A stretch of DNA of 42,486 bases. It comes from Actinomycetes bacterium. GTDB lineage: Bacteria > Actinomycetota > Thermoleophilia > Solirubrobacterales > Solirubrobacteraceae. Numbering within the stretch: position 1 is the stretch's first letter; every line of letters starts with the position of its first letter. Position numbers and translations under genes: made by a program. Shown one piece after another: positions 24,124 through 33,826 of the stretch. The stretch spans positions 1 through 42,486 of the forward strand of contig JAJZWB010000013.1 in assembly GCA_021846845.1 (NCBI GenBank), read 5' to 3'. The notes under the pieces were generated by a model, which saw only the letters and a program-made list of their open reading frames with translations, made no database searches and was not told the origin of the DNA.

Positions 24124-24953
24124 GGAAGCGGGGTGAGGATCAGCGACAGGTCCAGGGCGGGCGCACTGTGCGTCAGGGCGCCCATCGACACGAAGTCTAC
24201 GCCGGTCTGGGCGATCGCCCGCAGCGTCTCGAGGGTCACGCCGCCGCTGGCCTCCAGGCGGGCCCGCCCGGCGACCTGAGCGACCGCCTCGCGAAGCTCC
24301 TCGGGACTCATGTTGTCCAGCAGGAGCCATTGCGCGCCGGCGGCCAGCGCGTCATCGATCTCCCGCGCGGTGCGGCACTCGACCTCAAGCGTCAGATGGG
24401 GAGCGCGCTCCCGCGCGGCTCGGACCGCGGCGCCGACGCCGCCCGCCAGCGCGGCGTGGTTCTCCTTGATCAGGATCGCGTCGTAGAGCCCGGCGCGGTG
24501 GTTGGTGGCGCCGCCCGCGGCGACCGCCTCCTTCTCCAGAACCCGCAGGCCGGGCGTGGTCTTGCGCGTGTCGAGCACGACCGCGCCGGTGCCCCGCACC
24601 GCGCGCGCCGCCCGCGCCGCCATCGTCGCGACCCCCGACAGGCGCGCGAGCAGGTTCAGCGCCGTCCGCTCGGCTGACAGCAGCGCGCGAGCGCTGCCGT
24701 TCACGGTCAGCACCGGCCCGGCATCGCGCCAGCGCCCCTCCTCGACGGCGCGCTCGAAGCTCGCGTCCGGATCCAGCGCTCGGAAGACCGCCTCCGCGGC
24801 ATCCAGGCCGAAGATCGCCCCGGGCTCCTTCTGGGTGATCCGAGCCCGGGCCCGGGCCCGGGATGGGACCGTCGCGTCGGTGGTCACGTCGCCGTCGCCG
24901 ATGTCCTCGGCCAGCGCCCGGTCGACGAGTTCGCGCAGCGCAACTGGATCCAT
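24120..24953 (-). CDS. nadC: Nicotinate-nucleotide pyrophosphorylase (QPRTase) NadC (277 aa)
   Basis: NadC converts quinolinate and PRPP to nicotinate mononucleotide. The family markers are [13 protein letters not shown] near the N-terminus, [11 protein letters not shown] in the centre, I-L-I-K-E-N-H and the acidic V-E-C. Length is normal. ATG 24953 begins at the standard N-terminus; the frame is open to 25052 but that part translates the tandem repeat. It is downstream of the decarboxylase gene, separated by the 22-bp repeat array, and directly coupled to nadA. Confidence 0.96.
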   Translation of the reverse strand: MDPVALRELVDRALAEDIGDGDVTTDATVPSRARARARITQKEPGAIFGLDAAEAVFRALDPDASFERAVEEGRWRDAGPVLTVNGSARALLSAERTALNLLARLSGVATMAARAARAVRGTGAVVLDTRKTTPGLRVLEKEAVAAGGATNHRAGLYDAILIKENHAALAGGVGAAVRAARERAPHLTLEVECRTAREIDDALAAGAQWLLLDNMSPEELREAVAQVAGRARLEASGGVTLETLRAIAQTGVDFVSMGALTHSAPALDLSLILTPLP

Positions 24954-25011
24954 GGTCGGCGAGCATACGAAGCTCGCGCGGGCGGTCGGGACCAGGGCGC
25001 GGCGCGGGGGC

Positions 25012-25185
25012 CCGCCGGCGGCCACCTCACGCCCCGCCGGCGGCCACCTCACGCCCCGCCGGCGGCCACCTCACGCCCATCCGGCGGCCACCTCACGCCC
25101 CGCCGGCGGCCACCTCACGCCCCGCCGGCGGCCACCTCACGCCCATCCGGCGGCTGCCTGCGCCCCGCCGGCGGCCACCTGCGCC
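25012..25185. repeat. 22-bp tandem repeat array, 8 units with a three-unit super-period
   Basis: Units start at 25012, 25034, 25056, 25078, 25100, 25122, 25144 and 25165. The unit is (CCG or CAT) followed by CCGGCGGCCACCTCACGCC. The CAT variant appears at units 4 and 7, giving a 66-bp higher-order period. The last two units are 21 bp and diverged. The array fills the gap between nadC and the decarboxylase, and its right end encodes the last 16 codons or so of the decarboxylase. There are no unique spacers, so it is not a CRISPR. Confidence 0.92.
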
Positions 25186-26699
25186 CCGGCTTCGCGGCCC
25201 GGACCGGCGCCGGGTGCGATGTCCGCGAGCACGCGCAGAGTTCGGAAGCTCGGGTCGGCCGCCCCGTGAAGGCGCGCGCCGGCAGCGGTCAGGGCGCGCA
25301 GGTACTCAACCACCTCGGCGGTGACGCGCTCGCCGGGCAGCAGCGTCGGGACCCCGGGCGGATAGCCCGCGATCGACTCGCACGAGATCCGCCCGATCGC
25401 CTCATCGACGGCGACCGTCTCCCCGCGCCCGAGGAACGCGTCGCGTATCGGCACCACGGTCTGATGGCCGACGGACCCGCCGGGCGGGACGATGACGCTC
25501 ACCGCACCCGGACGTGAGAGCTCCCTGACCGCCTCGGCGAAGTCGTGCGCGAAGCGCTCGAGCGGCTCGACCGGCTGGCCGAGCCCGAGCACCAGCACGA
25601 GCGTCGCGTGGGTCGCCAGCTCCACGTGGATGTCGTAGGCGGCCCGCAGCTCGGCCGCCAGCTCATAGCCCGTGCAACCGGTCCCGCGCACGTCGATCAC
25701 CAGCCGCAGCGGGTCCCAGCCGGCGATCCCGGGACGGCCGACCATCGCCCCGCCGACGACCGCGCAGCCGGGGATCGACGCGATCGCCTCCCGGGCGCGG
25801 GTCGATGCCGCGATCGTTCGGTCCAGCAGCGCCTCGCCGTGCGCTCCGAGCTGCCGCCGGGCGCTGTCCAACGACGCGAGCAGCAGCGAGTTGGGGCTAG
25901 TAGAGCGGACCAGGCGAACGCAGCGGTCCACCTCGGCGGGGTCGACCAGCCCGTCGCGCGCGACGTGGAGCATCGCCGACTGCGTCATGCTGCCGACGAT
26001 CTTGTGGGTGGAGGTCAGGACGGCGTCTGCCCCCAGCCGCAGCGGCGACTCGGGGAGCGCCGGATGAAAGCCGAAGTGCGAGCCCCAGGCGCAGTCGACC
26101 ACCAGAGCGGCGCCGGCGGCGTGCGCCACCTCGGCGCACCCGCCCACGTCGGCCGCCATCCCGTAGTAGGTGGGCGAGACGACGAACACGGCCTCGGTCG
26201 GGGGCGAGCGCGCCAGCGCGTCCCGGAGCGCCTCGGGGGTGACGCCGTGGGCCATCCCGAGCTCCGGGTCGTACTCAGGCGAGACGAAGCTCGCCGTCCC
26301 GCCGCTGAGCACGAGGCCGTCGACCACGCTGGCATGCGAGTTGCGCTGCACGATGACCCGCTGCCCGGGCTTGGCCAGCGCCAGGCAGAGGGCATGATTG
26401 CCCTGCGTGGCTCCGTTGGTCAGAAACCACGTTCGGCGGGCGCCGTAGGCGACCGCCGCCAGCTCCTCCGCGCGCTGGTAGGGCGTCGGCGACGGGCCGG
26501 TGTCGATCCCCTCGATGTCCTGGCAGATGTCGAGCGCCAGCGCGCGCTCGCCGATCGCCGACCGCAGCCCGGGGTCCGCCCCCGCGCCCCCCTTGTGACC
26601 GGGCACGTGGAAGCGAACCGAGCCGCGCGAGCCGTACGAGGCGATCGCCTCCAGATAGGGGGCGGTCGGCAGCTCGCGCGGCCGCCGGCGCTCGGTCAC
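25137..26699 (-). CDS. Orn/Lys/Arg decarboxylase-family PLP enzyme (520 aa)
   Basis: This is a fold-type I PLP enzyme. The decarboxylase-specific start is F-H-V-P-G-H-K-G-G, followed by T-N-G-A-T-Q-G-N. The cofactor Asp is in V-D-C-A-W-G-S-H-F-G, and the Schiff-base Lys233 is in S-T-H-K. The family decarboxylates arginine, lysine or ornithine for polyamine synthesis; which one is not clear from sequence. It matches the shorter Gram-positive SpeA/Cad-like group that lacks the N-terminal wing. The GTG at 26699 gives a normal start, 22 bases after prfB. The final 16 or so residues (Gly/Ala-rich) are encoded by the tandem repeat and look like an acquired tail. Confidence 0.9.
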   Translation of the reverse strand: MTERRRPRELPTAPYLEAIASYGSRGSVRFHVPGHKGGAGADPGLRSAIGERALALDICQDIEGIDTGPSPTPYQRAEELAAVAYGARRTWFLTNGATQGNHALCLALAKPGQRVIVQRNSHASVVDGLVLSGGTASFVSPEYDPELGMAHGVTPEALRDALARSPPTEAVFVVSPTYYGMAADVGGCAEVAHAAGAALVVDCAWGSHFGFHPALPESPLRLGADAVLTSTHKIVGSMTQSAMLHVARDGLVDPAEVDRCVRLVRSTSPNSLLLASLDSARRQLGAHGEALLDRTIAASTRAREAIASIPGCAVVGGAMVGRPGIAGWDPLRLVIDVRGTGCTGYELAAELRAAYDIHVELATHATLVLVLGLGQPVEPLERFAHDFAEAVRELSRPGAVSVIVPPGGSVGHQTVVPIRDAFLGRGETVAVDEAIGRISCESIAGYPPGVPTLLPGERVTAEVVEYLRALTAAGARLHGAADPSFRTLRVLADIAPGAGPGREAGAQVAAGGAQAAAGWA

Positions 26700-26721
26700 C
26701 CGCCGGCCGCCTCGCGCCCGC

Positions 26722-27826
26722 TCATCTCGCCGCCTTGAGCAGGTAGCTGCGCACGAAGCCGTCGAGGTCGCCGTCCAGCACGCGGTTGGCGTCGCCCATC
26801 TCGAAGTCCGTGCGGTGGTCCTTGACCATCGTGTACGGATGCAGGACGTAGGAGCGAATCTGCGAGCCGAAGTTCACGTCCTGCGCCTCGCCCCGCTCGC
26901 GTGCGATCTCCTCGCGACGCCTGCGCTCCTCCAGCTCGGCGAGCTTGGAGCGCAGCATCGCCATCGCCTCGGCCTTGTTCGACGACTGCGAACGCTCGTT
27001 CTGGCACTGGACGACGATCCCGGTCGGCCGGTGCGTGATCCTGACCGCCGAGTCGGTCTTGTTCACGTGCTGGCCGCCGGCCCCCGAGGCTCGGTAGGTG
27101 TCGACCTGCAGGTCGTCCTCGTCGATCTGCACCTCGCCGGTCTCCTCAACCACCGGCGAGACCTCCACGCCGGCGAAGCTCGTCTGACGGCGGTTGGCCG
27201 AGTCGAACGGGGACAGGCGCACCAGGCGGTGCACGCCCTTCTCGGCGCCGTAGAGCCCATAGGCGTTCTCGCCCCGAGCGCGGAACGTCGCCGACTTGAT
27301 CCCCGCCTCCTCGCCGGGGGACACCTCCAGCAGCTCCACCTGGAAGCCTCGCCGCTCCGCCCAGCGCATCTCCATCCGCAGCACCATCTCGGCCCAATCC
27401 TGGGCGTCGGTGCCACCCGCGCCGGCGTTCACGGTCACGAGCGCGTCGCCCTGGTCGTAGCGGCCGGAGAAGAGGCGCTCCTCCTCCAGCTGGTCCAGGC
27501 GCGCCTGCACGCTCGCGATCTGCTCCTCCAGCTCAGCGCCCAGCTCCGGGTCCTCCTCGGCCAGCTCGGCCAGCGGCTCGAGGTCCTCGACGTCGGCCTC
27601 AAGCGAGCGGAAGGTGGCCAGCCGGCGACTGGAGCGAGCGTGCTCGGCCGACACCCCGGCGGCGCGCTCGGGCTCGTCCCAGAACCCGGCCGTGCCCATC
27701 TCAGCCTCGAGCGAGGAGACCCGCTCGTTCAGAGAAGCGGGGTCAAAGATAGTCCGCCAGCAGCTTGAGCTGCTCGCGGATTGCCGCGAGACGCTGAGGC
27801 AGCGACTCTGAGGGGGCGGTTGCCAT
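26722..27826 (-). CDS. prfB: Peptide chain release factor 2, with programmed +1 frameshift (367 aa)
   Basis: The zero frame starts at ATG 27826 and meets an in-frame TGA as codon 28 (27745-27743) in the context TAT-CTT-TGA-C, the standard prfB shift site. Skipping the T at 27745 continues D-P-A-S-L-N-E-R into the main frame, which ends at 26722. In the joined protein, S-P-F falls at residues 205-207 and G-G-Q at 250-252, the same numbers as in E. coli RF2, so the join is right. RF2 reads UGA and UAA, and low RF2 favours the frameshift (autoregulation). The usual AGGGGG stimulator upstream is replaced by GGCGGAC. Confidence 0.96.
27741..27749 (-). promoter_or_regulatory. prfB programmed frameshift site (CTT TGA C)
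   Basis: The peptidyl-tRNA on CTT slips one base forward to TTT when the UGA is read slowly. It is an autoregulatory element of RF2 synthesis found across bacteria. Confidence 0.93.
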
Positions 27827-27876
27827 GTGACCTGACACTAGCAACCGACCCGGCGTTCGCGGCTATCGTTGCCGCC

Positions 27877-28278
27877 ATGGCGAATCTGAACGATCCCGGG
27901 GTCAGGGCGCTGCTCGAGGCCCCCAACTATGCCGTTGTCTCCACCCTCAACGAGGACGGCTCGATCCTCAGCACGGTGATCTGGGCCAGCCTCGAGAACG
28001 GTCAGCTGGCGATCAACAGCTCGGTCGGCCGCCGGTGGCCGGCGAACCTGGAGCGCGACCCGCGCGTCACGCTGGTCGTGTACCCGGGCGACAACCCCTA
28101 CGACTTCGTCGAGATAGAGGGGACCGCAGCGGGGACCGAAGAGGACGCGGACGACCACGTCGACCGCCTGGCGAAGAAGTACATCGGGCAGGACCGCTAC
28201 CCGTATCGCCAGCCCGGCGAGGTCCGGCGCAAGTACGTCATCACGCCGACGAAGGTCCGCCACGTGAAGCAGGGCTGA
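27877..28278 (+). CDS. PPOX-class flavin/F420-dependent oxidoreductase-like protein (133 aa)
   Basis: This is a split beta-barrel protein of the pyridoxamine-phosphate-oxidase-like group. It begins L-L-E-A-P-N-Y-A-V-V-S-T-L-N-E-D-G, continues W-A-S-L-E-N-G-Q-L-A-I-N-S-S-V-G-R-R-W-P, and ends with R-R-K-Y-V-I-T-P. The short length and the N-x-x-x-G-R-R-x-x-N-L-E-R-D-P-R pattern fit actinobacterial F420-binding members; the substrate is unknown. The frame is open upstream, but ATG 27877 starts the fold. It is divergent from prfB (50 bp apart) and convergent with secA (16 bp apart). Confidence 0.87.
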   Translation: MANLNDPGVRALLEAPNYAVVSTLNEDGSILSTVIWASLENGQLAINSSVGRRWPANLERDPRVTLVVYPGDNPYDFVEIEGTAAGTEEDADDHVDRLAKKYIGQDRYPYRQPGEVRRKYVITPTKVRHVKQG

Positions 28279-28294
28279 GTCCAGGTCACGGCGC

Positions 28295-31165
<2,871 letters not shown>

Positions 31166-31246
31166 GGGGCTAGGGTAGCGCGGGCAAGGCCGGCCGGGGC
31201 AGGGCTCCCGACGGTCGAACGCCCCGCGCCAGCCGGCCGGCGACGG

Positions 31247-31606
31247 TCACGCAGCCGGTGAAATGTCCCCTGGGATCAGCCCGCCGGCGTTCAGCCGCGC
31301 GTCCCGCCGCCGGCGCCGCTTGTCGCGGTGGCGCTTGACCTGCACGGCCAGCTCGTCGGCGCACATGTTGATCGAGTGCAGCAGGTCGCCGGACGCGTCG
31401 CGCGCTCGCAGGGTCACGCCCTTCAGGTGCAGGGTGACCTCGGCCACCTTGCTGTCGGCGATCGCGGGGTTGCGCTCCTCCGAGAGCTCGACCTCCAGCT
31501 CGGCGAACTCGGAGACCTGACGACCGACCTTTCCGAAGCGCTTGGTGACGTGCTCCTTCACGTCGTCCGAGACGTGGACGTTGCGTCCCTTCACCTGGAT
31601 ACGCAT
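31247..31606 (-). CDS. hpf: Ribosome hibernation/stability factor, short HPF/RaiA type (119 aa)
   Basis: The fold begins M-R-I-Q-V-K-G-R-N-V-H-V-S-D-D-V-K-E-H-V and carries A-E-V-T-L-H-L-K-G and D-L-L-H-S-I-N-M-C-A-D-E-L with K-R-H-R-D-K-R, the conserved basic helix that occupies the mRNA/tRNA channel. The length corresponds to a short form without the C-terminal dimerisation domain of long HPF, although actinobacteria often have the long form. It should bind 30S subunits in slow growth. GGGAGG lies about 7 bases before the ATG at 31606. secA follows. Confidence 0.93.
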   Translation of the reverse strand: MRIQVKGRNVHVSDDVKEHVTKRFGKVGRQVSEFAELEVELSEERNPAIADSKVAEVTLHLKGVTLRARDASGDLLHSINMCADELAVQVKRHRDKRRRRRDARLNAGGLIPGDISPAA

Positions 31607-31617
31607 CGATCTACCTC

Positions 31618-31631
31618 CCGACTGCAGTCGG
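31618..31631 (-). promoter_or_regulatory. Perfect 14-bp palindrome in the hpf leader, overlapping the Shine-Dalgarno
   Basis: CCGACTGCAGTCGG lies between promoter and start codon, and its last bases are the first of the GGGAGG ribosome binding site. It could be a small hairpin or a protein site. Confidence 0.4.
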
Positions 31632-31652
31632 ATTGATCTCTATGTGAACACG

Positions 31653-31681
31653 AGATTAGCCCGGGCTGCGGCGTTTGTCGA
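31653..31681 (-). promoter_or_regulatory. hpf-secA promoter (TCGACA-17 bp-TAATCT)
   Basis: On the minus strand the -35 TCGACA (31676-31681) and -10 TAATCT (31653-31658) are separated by 17 bp, close to the sigma-A consensus. The leader to the hpf ATG would be about 40 bases. Confidence 0.6.
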
Positions 31682-31863
31682 CCCCTGCATGCGCGCCTTC
31701 GCCGACCACCGCCCACGGCGCACGGCGCTGGCCCACGGACCGGCCGCACAGGGCGCACGCGCAGCGGACCGGGCGCACGGCCCACGGACCGACGCACGGC
31801 GCGCGCTCGCCGGCCGCCACCCGCCGAATGGGTCGGCGGCCGGAGCCGCCACAATGTCCAGAC
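31682..31863. other. Spacer upstream of ctaG with degenerate short repeats
   Basis: The 13-mer GGCCCACGGACCG occurs twice (31730-31742 and 31779-31791) among related GCGCACGGC motifs. No gene or clear promoter is seen. Confidence 0.5.
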
Positions 31864-32700
31864 GTGCCGGGCTACCCCTCCCCCACGATCTCATGGTCGC
31901 CCACGCCGTCGGTCCTCGCCGGCGTCACGCTGATCACGGTCCTCTACGTGCTCGGCTGGCGCCGAGCACGGGCCGTGCGCGACGGCGATCGCGGACCCAA
32001 CCCCCACCGGCCCGGATACGGGCGCCTGGCGCTGTTCGCCGCCGGCATAGCGACCGTGCTCGCGGCGCTGGTTTCGCCGATCGACTCGCTCAGCGACCAG
32101 CTGCTGGTGATCCACATGGTCCAGCACATGCTGCTGCTGGACATCGCGCCGATCCTGCTGATCCTCAGCCTCAACAAGGTCCTCCTTCGCCCCGTGACCA
32201 GGCGCGTGCACTGGCTCGAGCGCCGCGCCGGCTTCCTTGCGCACCCGGTCTTCGCGGTGGTCGCCTACGTGGGGCTGCTGTGGGCGTGGCACGTGCCGGC
32301 GATGTACGACCTGGCGCTCACCCACAACACGATCCACGTGCTGGAGCACCTCTGCTTCTCGGCCTCCGGCACGCTCTACTGGTGGCACCTGCTGTCTCCG
32401 ATCCGAAGCCGCCACCGCCTCGGAGGGATGGGACCGATCCTGTACATGGTGTCCTCCAAGGTGCTGGTCGGACTGCTGGGGATCGTGCTGGCGTTCGCGC
32501 CGACCTCGATCTACCCCTTCTACGCCCACCAGCCCCACTACTGGGGGCTCTCGCCCGGTCAGGACCAGTCGATGGCCGGACTGGTGATGGCGCTCGAGCA
32601 GTCCGTGGTGATGGGGATCGCGCTCGTGGTCGTCTTCATGCGGTCGCTGACCGAATCCGAGCGCGACGCGCAGCGCGAGGAGCGCCTCGAGCTCGCCTGA
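31864..32700 (+). CDS. ctaG: Cytochrome c oxidase assembly factor CtaG, Caa3 type (278 aa)
   Basis: This is a membrane protein with about seven helices and the histidine pattern of the Caa3_CtaG family: H-M-V-Q-H-M-L-L in one helix, W-A-W-H-V-P-A-M-Y-D, then H-N-T-I-H-V-L-E-H-L-C-F. These His residues are thought to handle copper for the CuA/CuB centres of terminal oxidase. The GTG at 31864 (V-P-G-Y-P-S-P) gives a natural short N-terminus; ATG 31828 and earlier codons only add non-conserved residues. The oxidase genes are not in the window. The 3' end runs into a tandem repeat. Confidence 0.87.
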   Translation: MPGYPSPTISWSPTPSVLAGVTLITVLYVLGWRRARAVRDGDRGPNPHRPGYGRLALFAAGIATVLAALVSPIDSLSDQLLVIHMVQHMLLLDIAPILLILSLNKVLLRPVTRRVHWLERRAGFLAHPVFAVVAYVGLLWAWHVPAMYDLALTHNTIHVLEHLCFSASGTLYWWHLLSPIRSRHRLGGMGPILYMVSSKVLVGLLGIVLAFAPTSIYPFYAHQPHYWGLSPGQDQSMAGLVMALEQSVVMGIALVVVFMRSLTESERDAQREERLELA

Positions 32701-32832
32701 GCTCGAAGCGCTCGCCTGAGCTCGAAGCGGTCGGAGCTCGAGGAAGCGTTCGCCTGAGCTCGAAGCGCTCGCCTGAGCTCGAAGCGGTCGGAGCTCGAGG
32801 AAGCGTTCGCCTGAGCTCGAAGCGCTCGCCTG
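32695..32832. repeat. 57-bp tandem repeat (about 2.4 copies) built from 16-22 bp sub-units
   Basis: Copies start at 32695, 32752 and 32809 (partial). Each contains three sub-units beginning GAGCTCGAAGCGCTCGCCT, GAGCTCGAAGCGGTCG and GAGCTCGAGGAAGCG. The first copy starts inside the last codons of ctaG (E-L-A-stop), so the array probably arose by amplification of the gene's 3' end. Confidence 0.9.
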
Positions 32833-32956
32833 AGCGCGGTGAGGACCCAGAGACCCTCCGCGCGGCACCACGCGCAGCGCGACGAGCGACTCCGCTCACC
32901 AGGGCGGCCCGGTCGCGCGGGAGGCCATGGCCCCCCGCGCTCCGGTTCGGGGCCGG

Positions 32957-33754
32957 CTAGCAGGGAGCCTTGCCCGTGACGGTCTGCGTCTGCGTGGTGC
33001 CGGCTCCGCCGTTGGGGGAGGGCAGCGTGGCCTTGAACGTCTCGGCGTAGGGGCGCGTCCTGCCCATGCACCCGACCGAGGCGAACAGCGGGACGGTCCT
33101 GCCCTTCACCTTCATCGTGTGCTTGGCCCACACCAGGTGCTCCACCTCAAGCGACCCCGCGACTGCGCCGGGCCCGAGCGGGTAGTCGACGAAGCTCGGG
33201 ATCGGCACGTCCAGCACCATGTACTTGCCCTGCTGCCGGACGGTCGCGGGATAGGGACCCACCTGACCGGTCTTCAGGCCGACGCACTGATGCGTGGGCG
33301 TGTCGACGAAGAAGAAGGTCAGCTTGCCGCCCCCGCTGTTCCAGACGTGCAGCAGCGGCGTGCAGGGCGAGCCCGATGCCGTGAAGTTGTTGGCGGGCCC
33401 GAGCACGGCGGTGATGTAGCCGCTCGCCACGAGCGCTCCCTTGGGGCACTTGGCGTCGGTCTTGGCGTTGGCGATCTCGGTCGCCGAGCAGGTCGGGAAG
33501 CCCTTTGTGTTCGCCATCACGCCGTAGACCCTGGTCCGCAGGTCGACCAGCACGGCCGTCCGGTTGCCGTTGGTCCCCTTGGCGGTGATGTTCTGCGTGA
33601 AGCCGATCGGGACGGGCTTGCTCCTGGTGCCCGCCGCCTTGGTCGTGAACCTGAGCGTGTGGGTGTAGGTGTTGATCGCGGTGGTGGCCGCGACCGCCAC
33701 GCCCGCGACCGCGAGCGCGCCGAGCGCGGTCGCGATCAGGATGATGCGTCGCAA
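32957..33754 (-). CDS. Secreted six-cysteine protein, family unknown (265 aa)
   Basis: A signal peptide is evident (M-R-R-I-I-L-I-A-T-A-L-G-A-L-A-V-A-G, cleavage probably near A-V-A-A). The mature part is beta-rich with many Thr, Gly and Lys. It has six cysteines including F-P-T-C-S-A-T-E-I-A followed by A-K-C-P-K-G, and ends in Cys. I recall similar secreted proteins with an F-P-T-C-S-A-x-x-I motif as an expanded family in Thermoleophilia; their function is not known to me. The start is a TTG at 33754, fixed by AAGGAGGAG 4 bases upstream. It is the last gene of the mce transcript (72 bp after it), so a role in that envelope system is possible. Confidence 0.85.
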   Translation of the reverse strand: MRRIILIATALGALAVAGVAVAATTAINTYTHTLRFTTKAAGTRSKPVPIGFTQNITAKGTNGNRTAVLVDLRTRVYGVMANTKGFPTCSATEIANAKTDAKCPKGALVASGYITAVLGPANNFTASGSPCTPLLHVWNSGGGKLTFFFVDTPTHQCVGLKTGQVGPYPATVRQQGKYMVLDVPIPSFVDYPLGPGAVAGSLEVEHLVWAKHTMKVKGRTVPLFASVGCMGRTRPYAETFKATLPSPNGGAGTTQTQTVTGKAPC

Positions 33755-33757
33755 ATC

Positions 33758-33766
33758 ACTCCTCCT
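33758..33766 (-). promoter_or_regulatory. Strong Shine-Dalgarno deciding a TTG start
   Basis: AAGGAGGAG lies 4 bases before the TTG at 33754 and is the best ribosome binding site seen in the window. It excludes the longer reading frame beginning at 33802. Confidence 0.85.
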
Positions 33767-33826
33767 TGTGGTTGTACTCCCGCGCGGACGAGAGGCCCGC
33801 ACTGGCGATGAGCGCGAGCCCGTGGC

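Noticed and set aside
25012-25185. CRISPR-like array
   Set aside because: Units are directly adjacent with no unique spacers, are only 21-22 bp, and no cas gene is near.
33755-33802. Longer start for the secreted six-cysteine protein
   Set aside because: The extra 16 residues would put a polar Arg/Thr tail before the signal peptide, and the near-perfect Shine-Dalgarno lies inside them.
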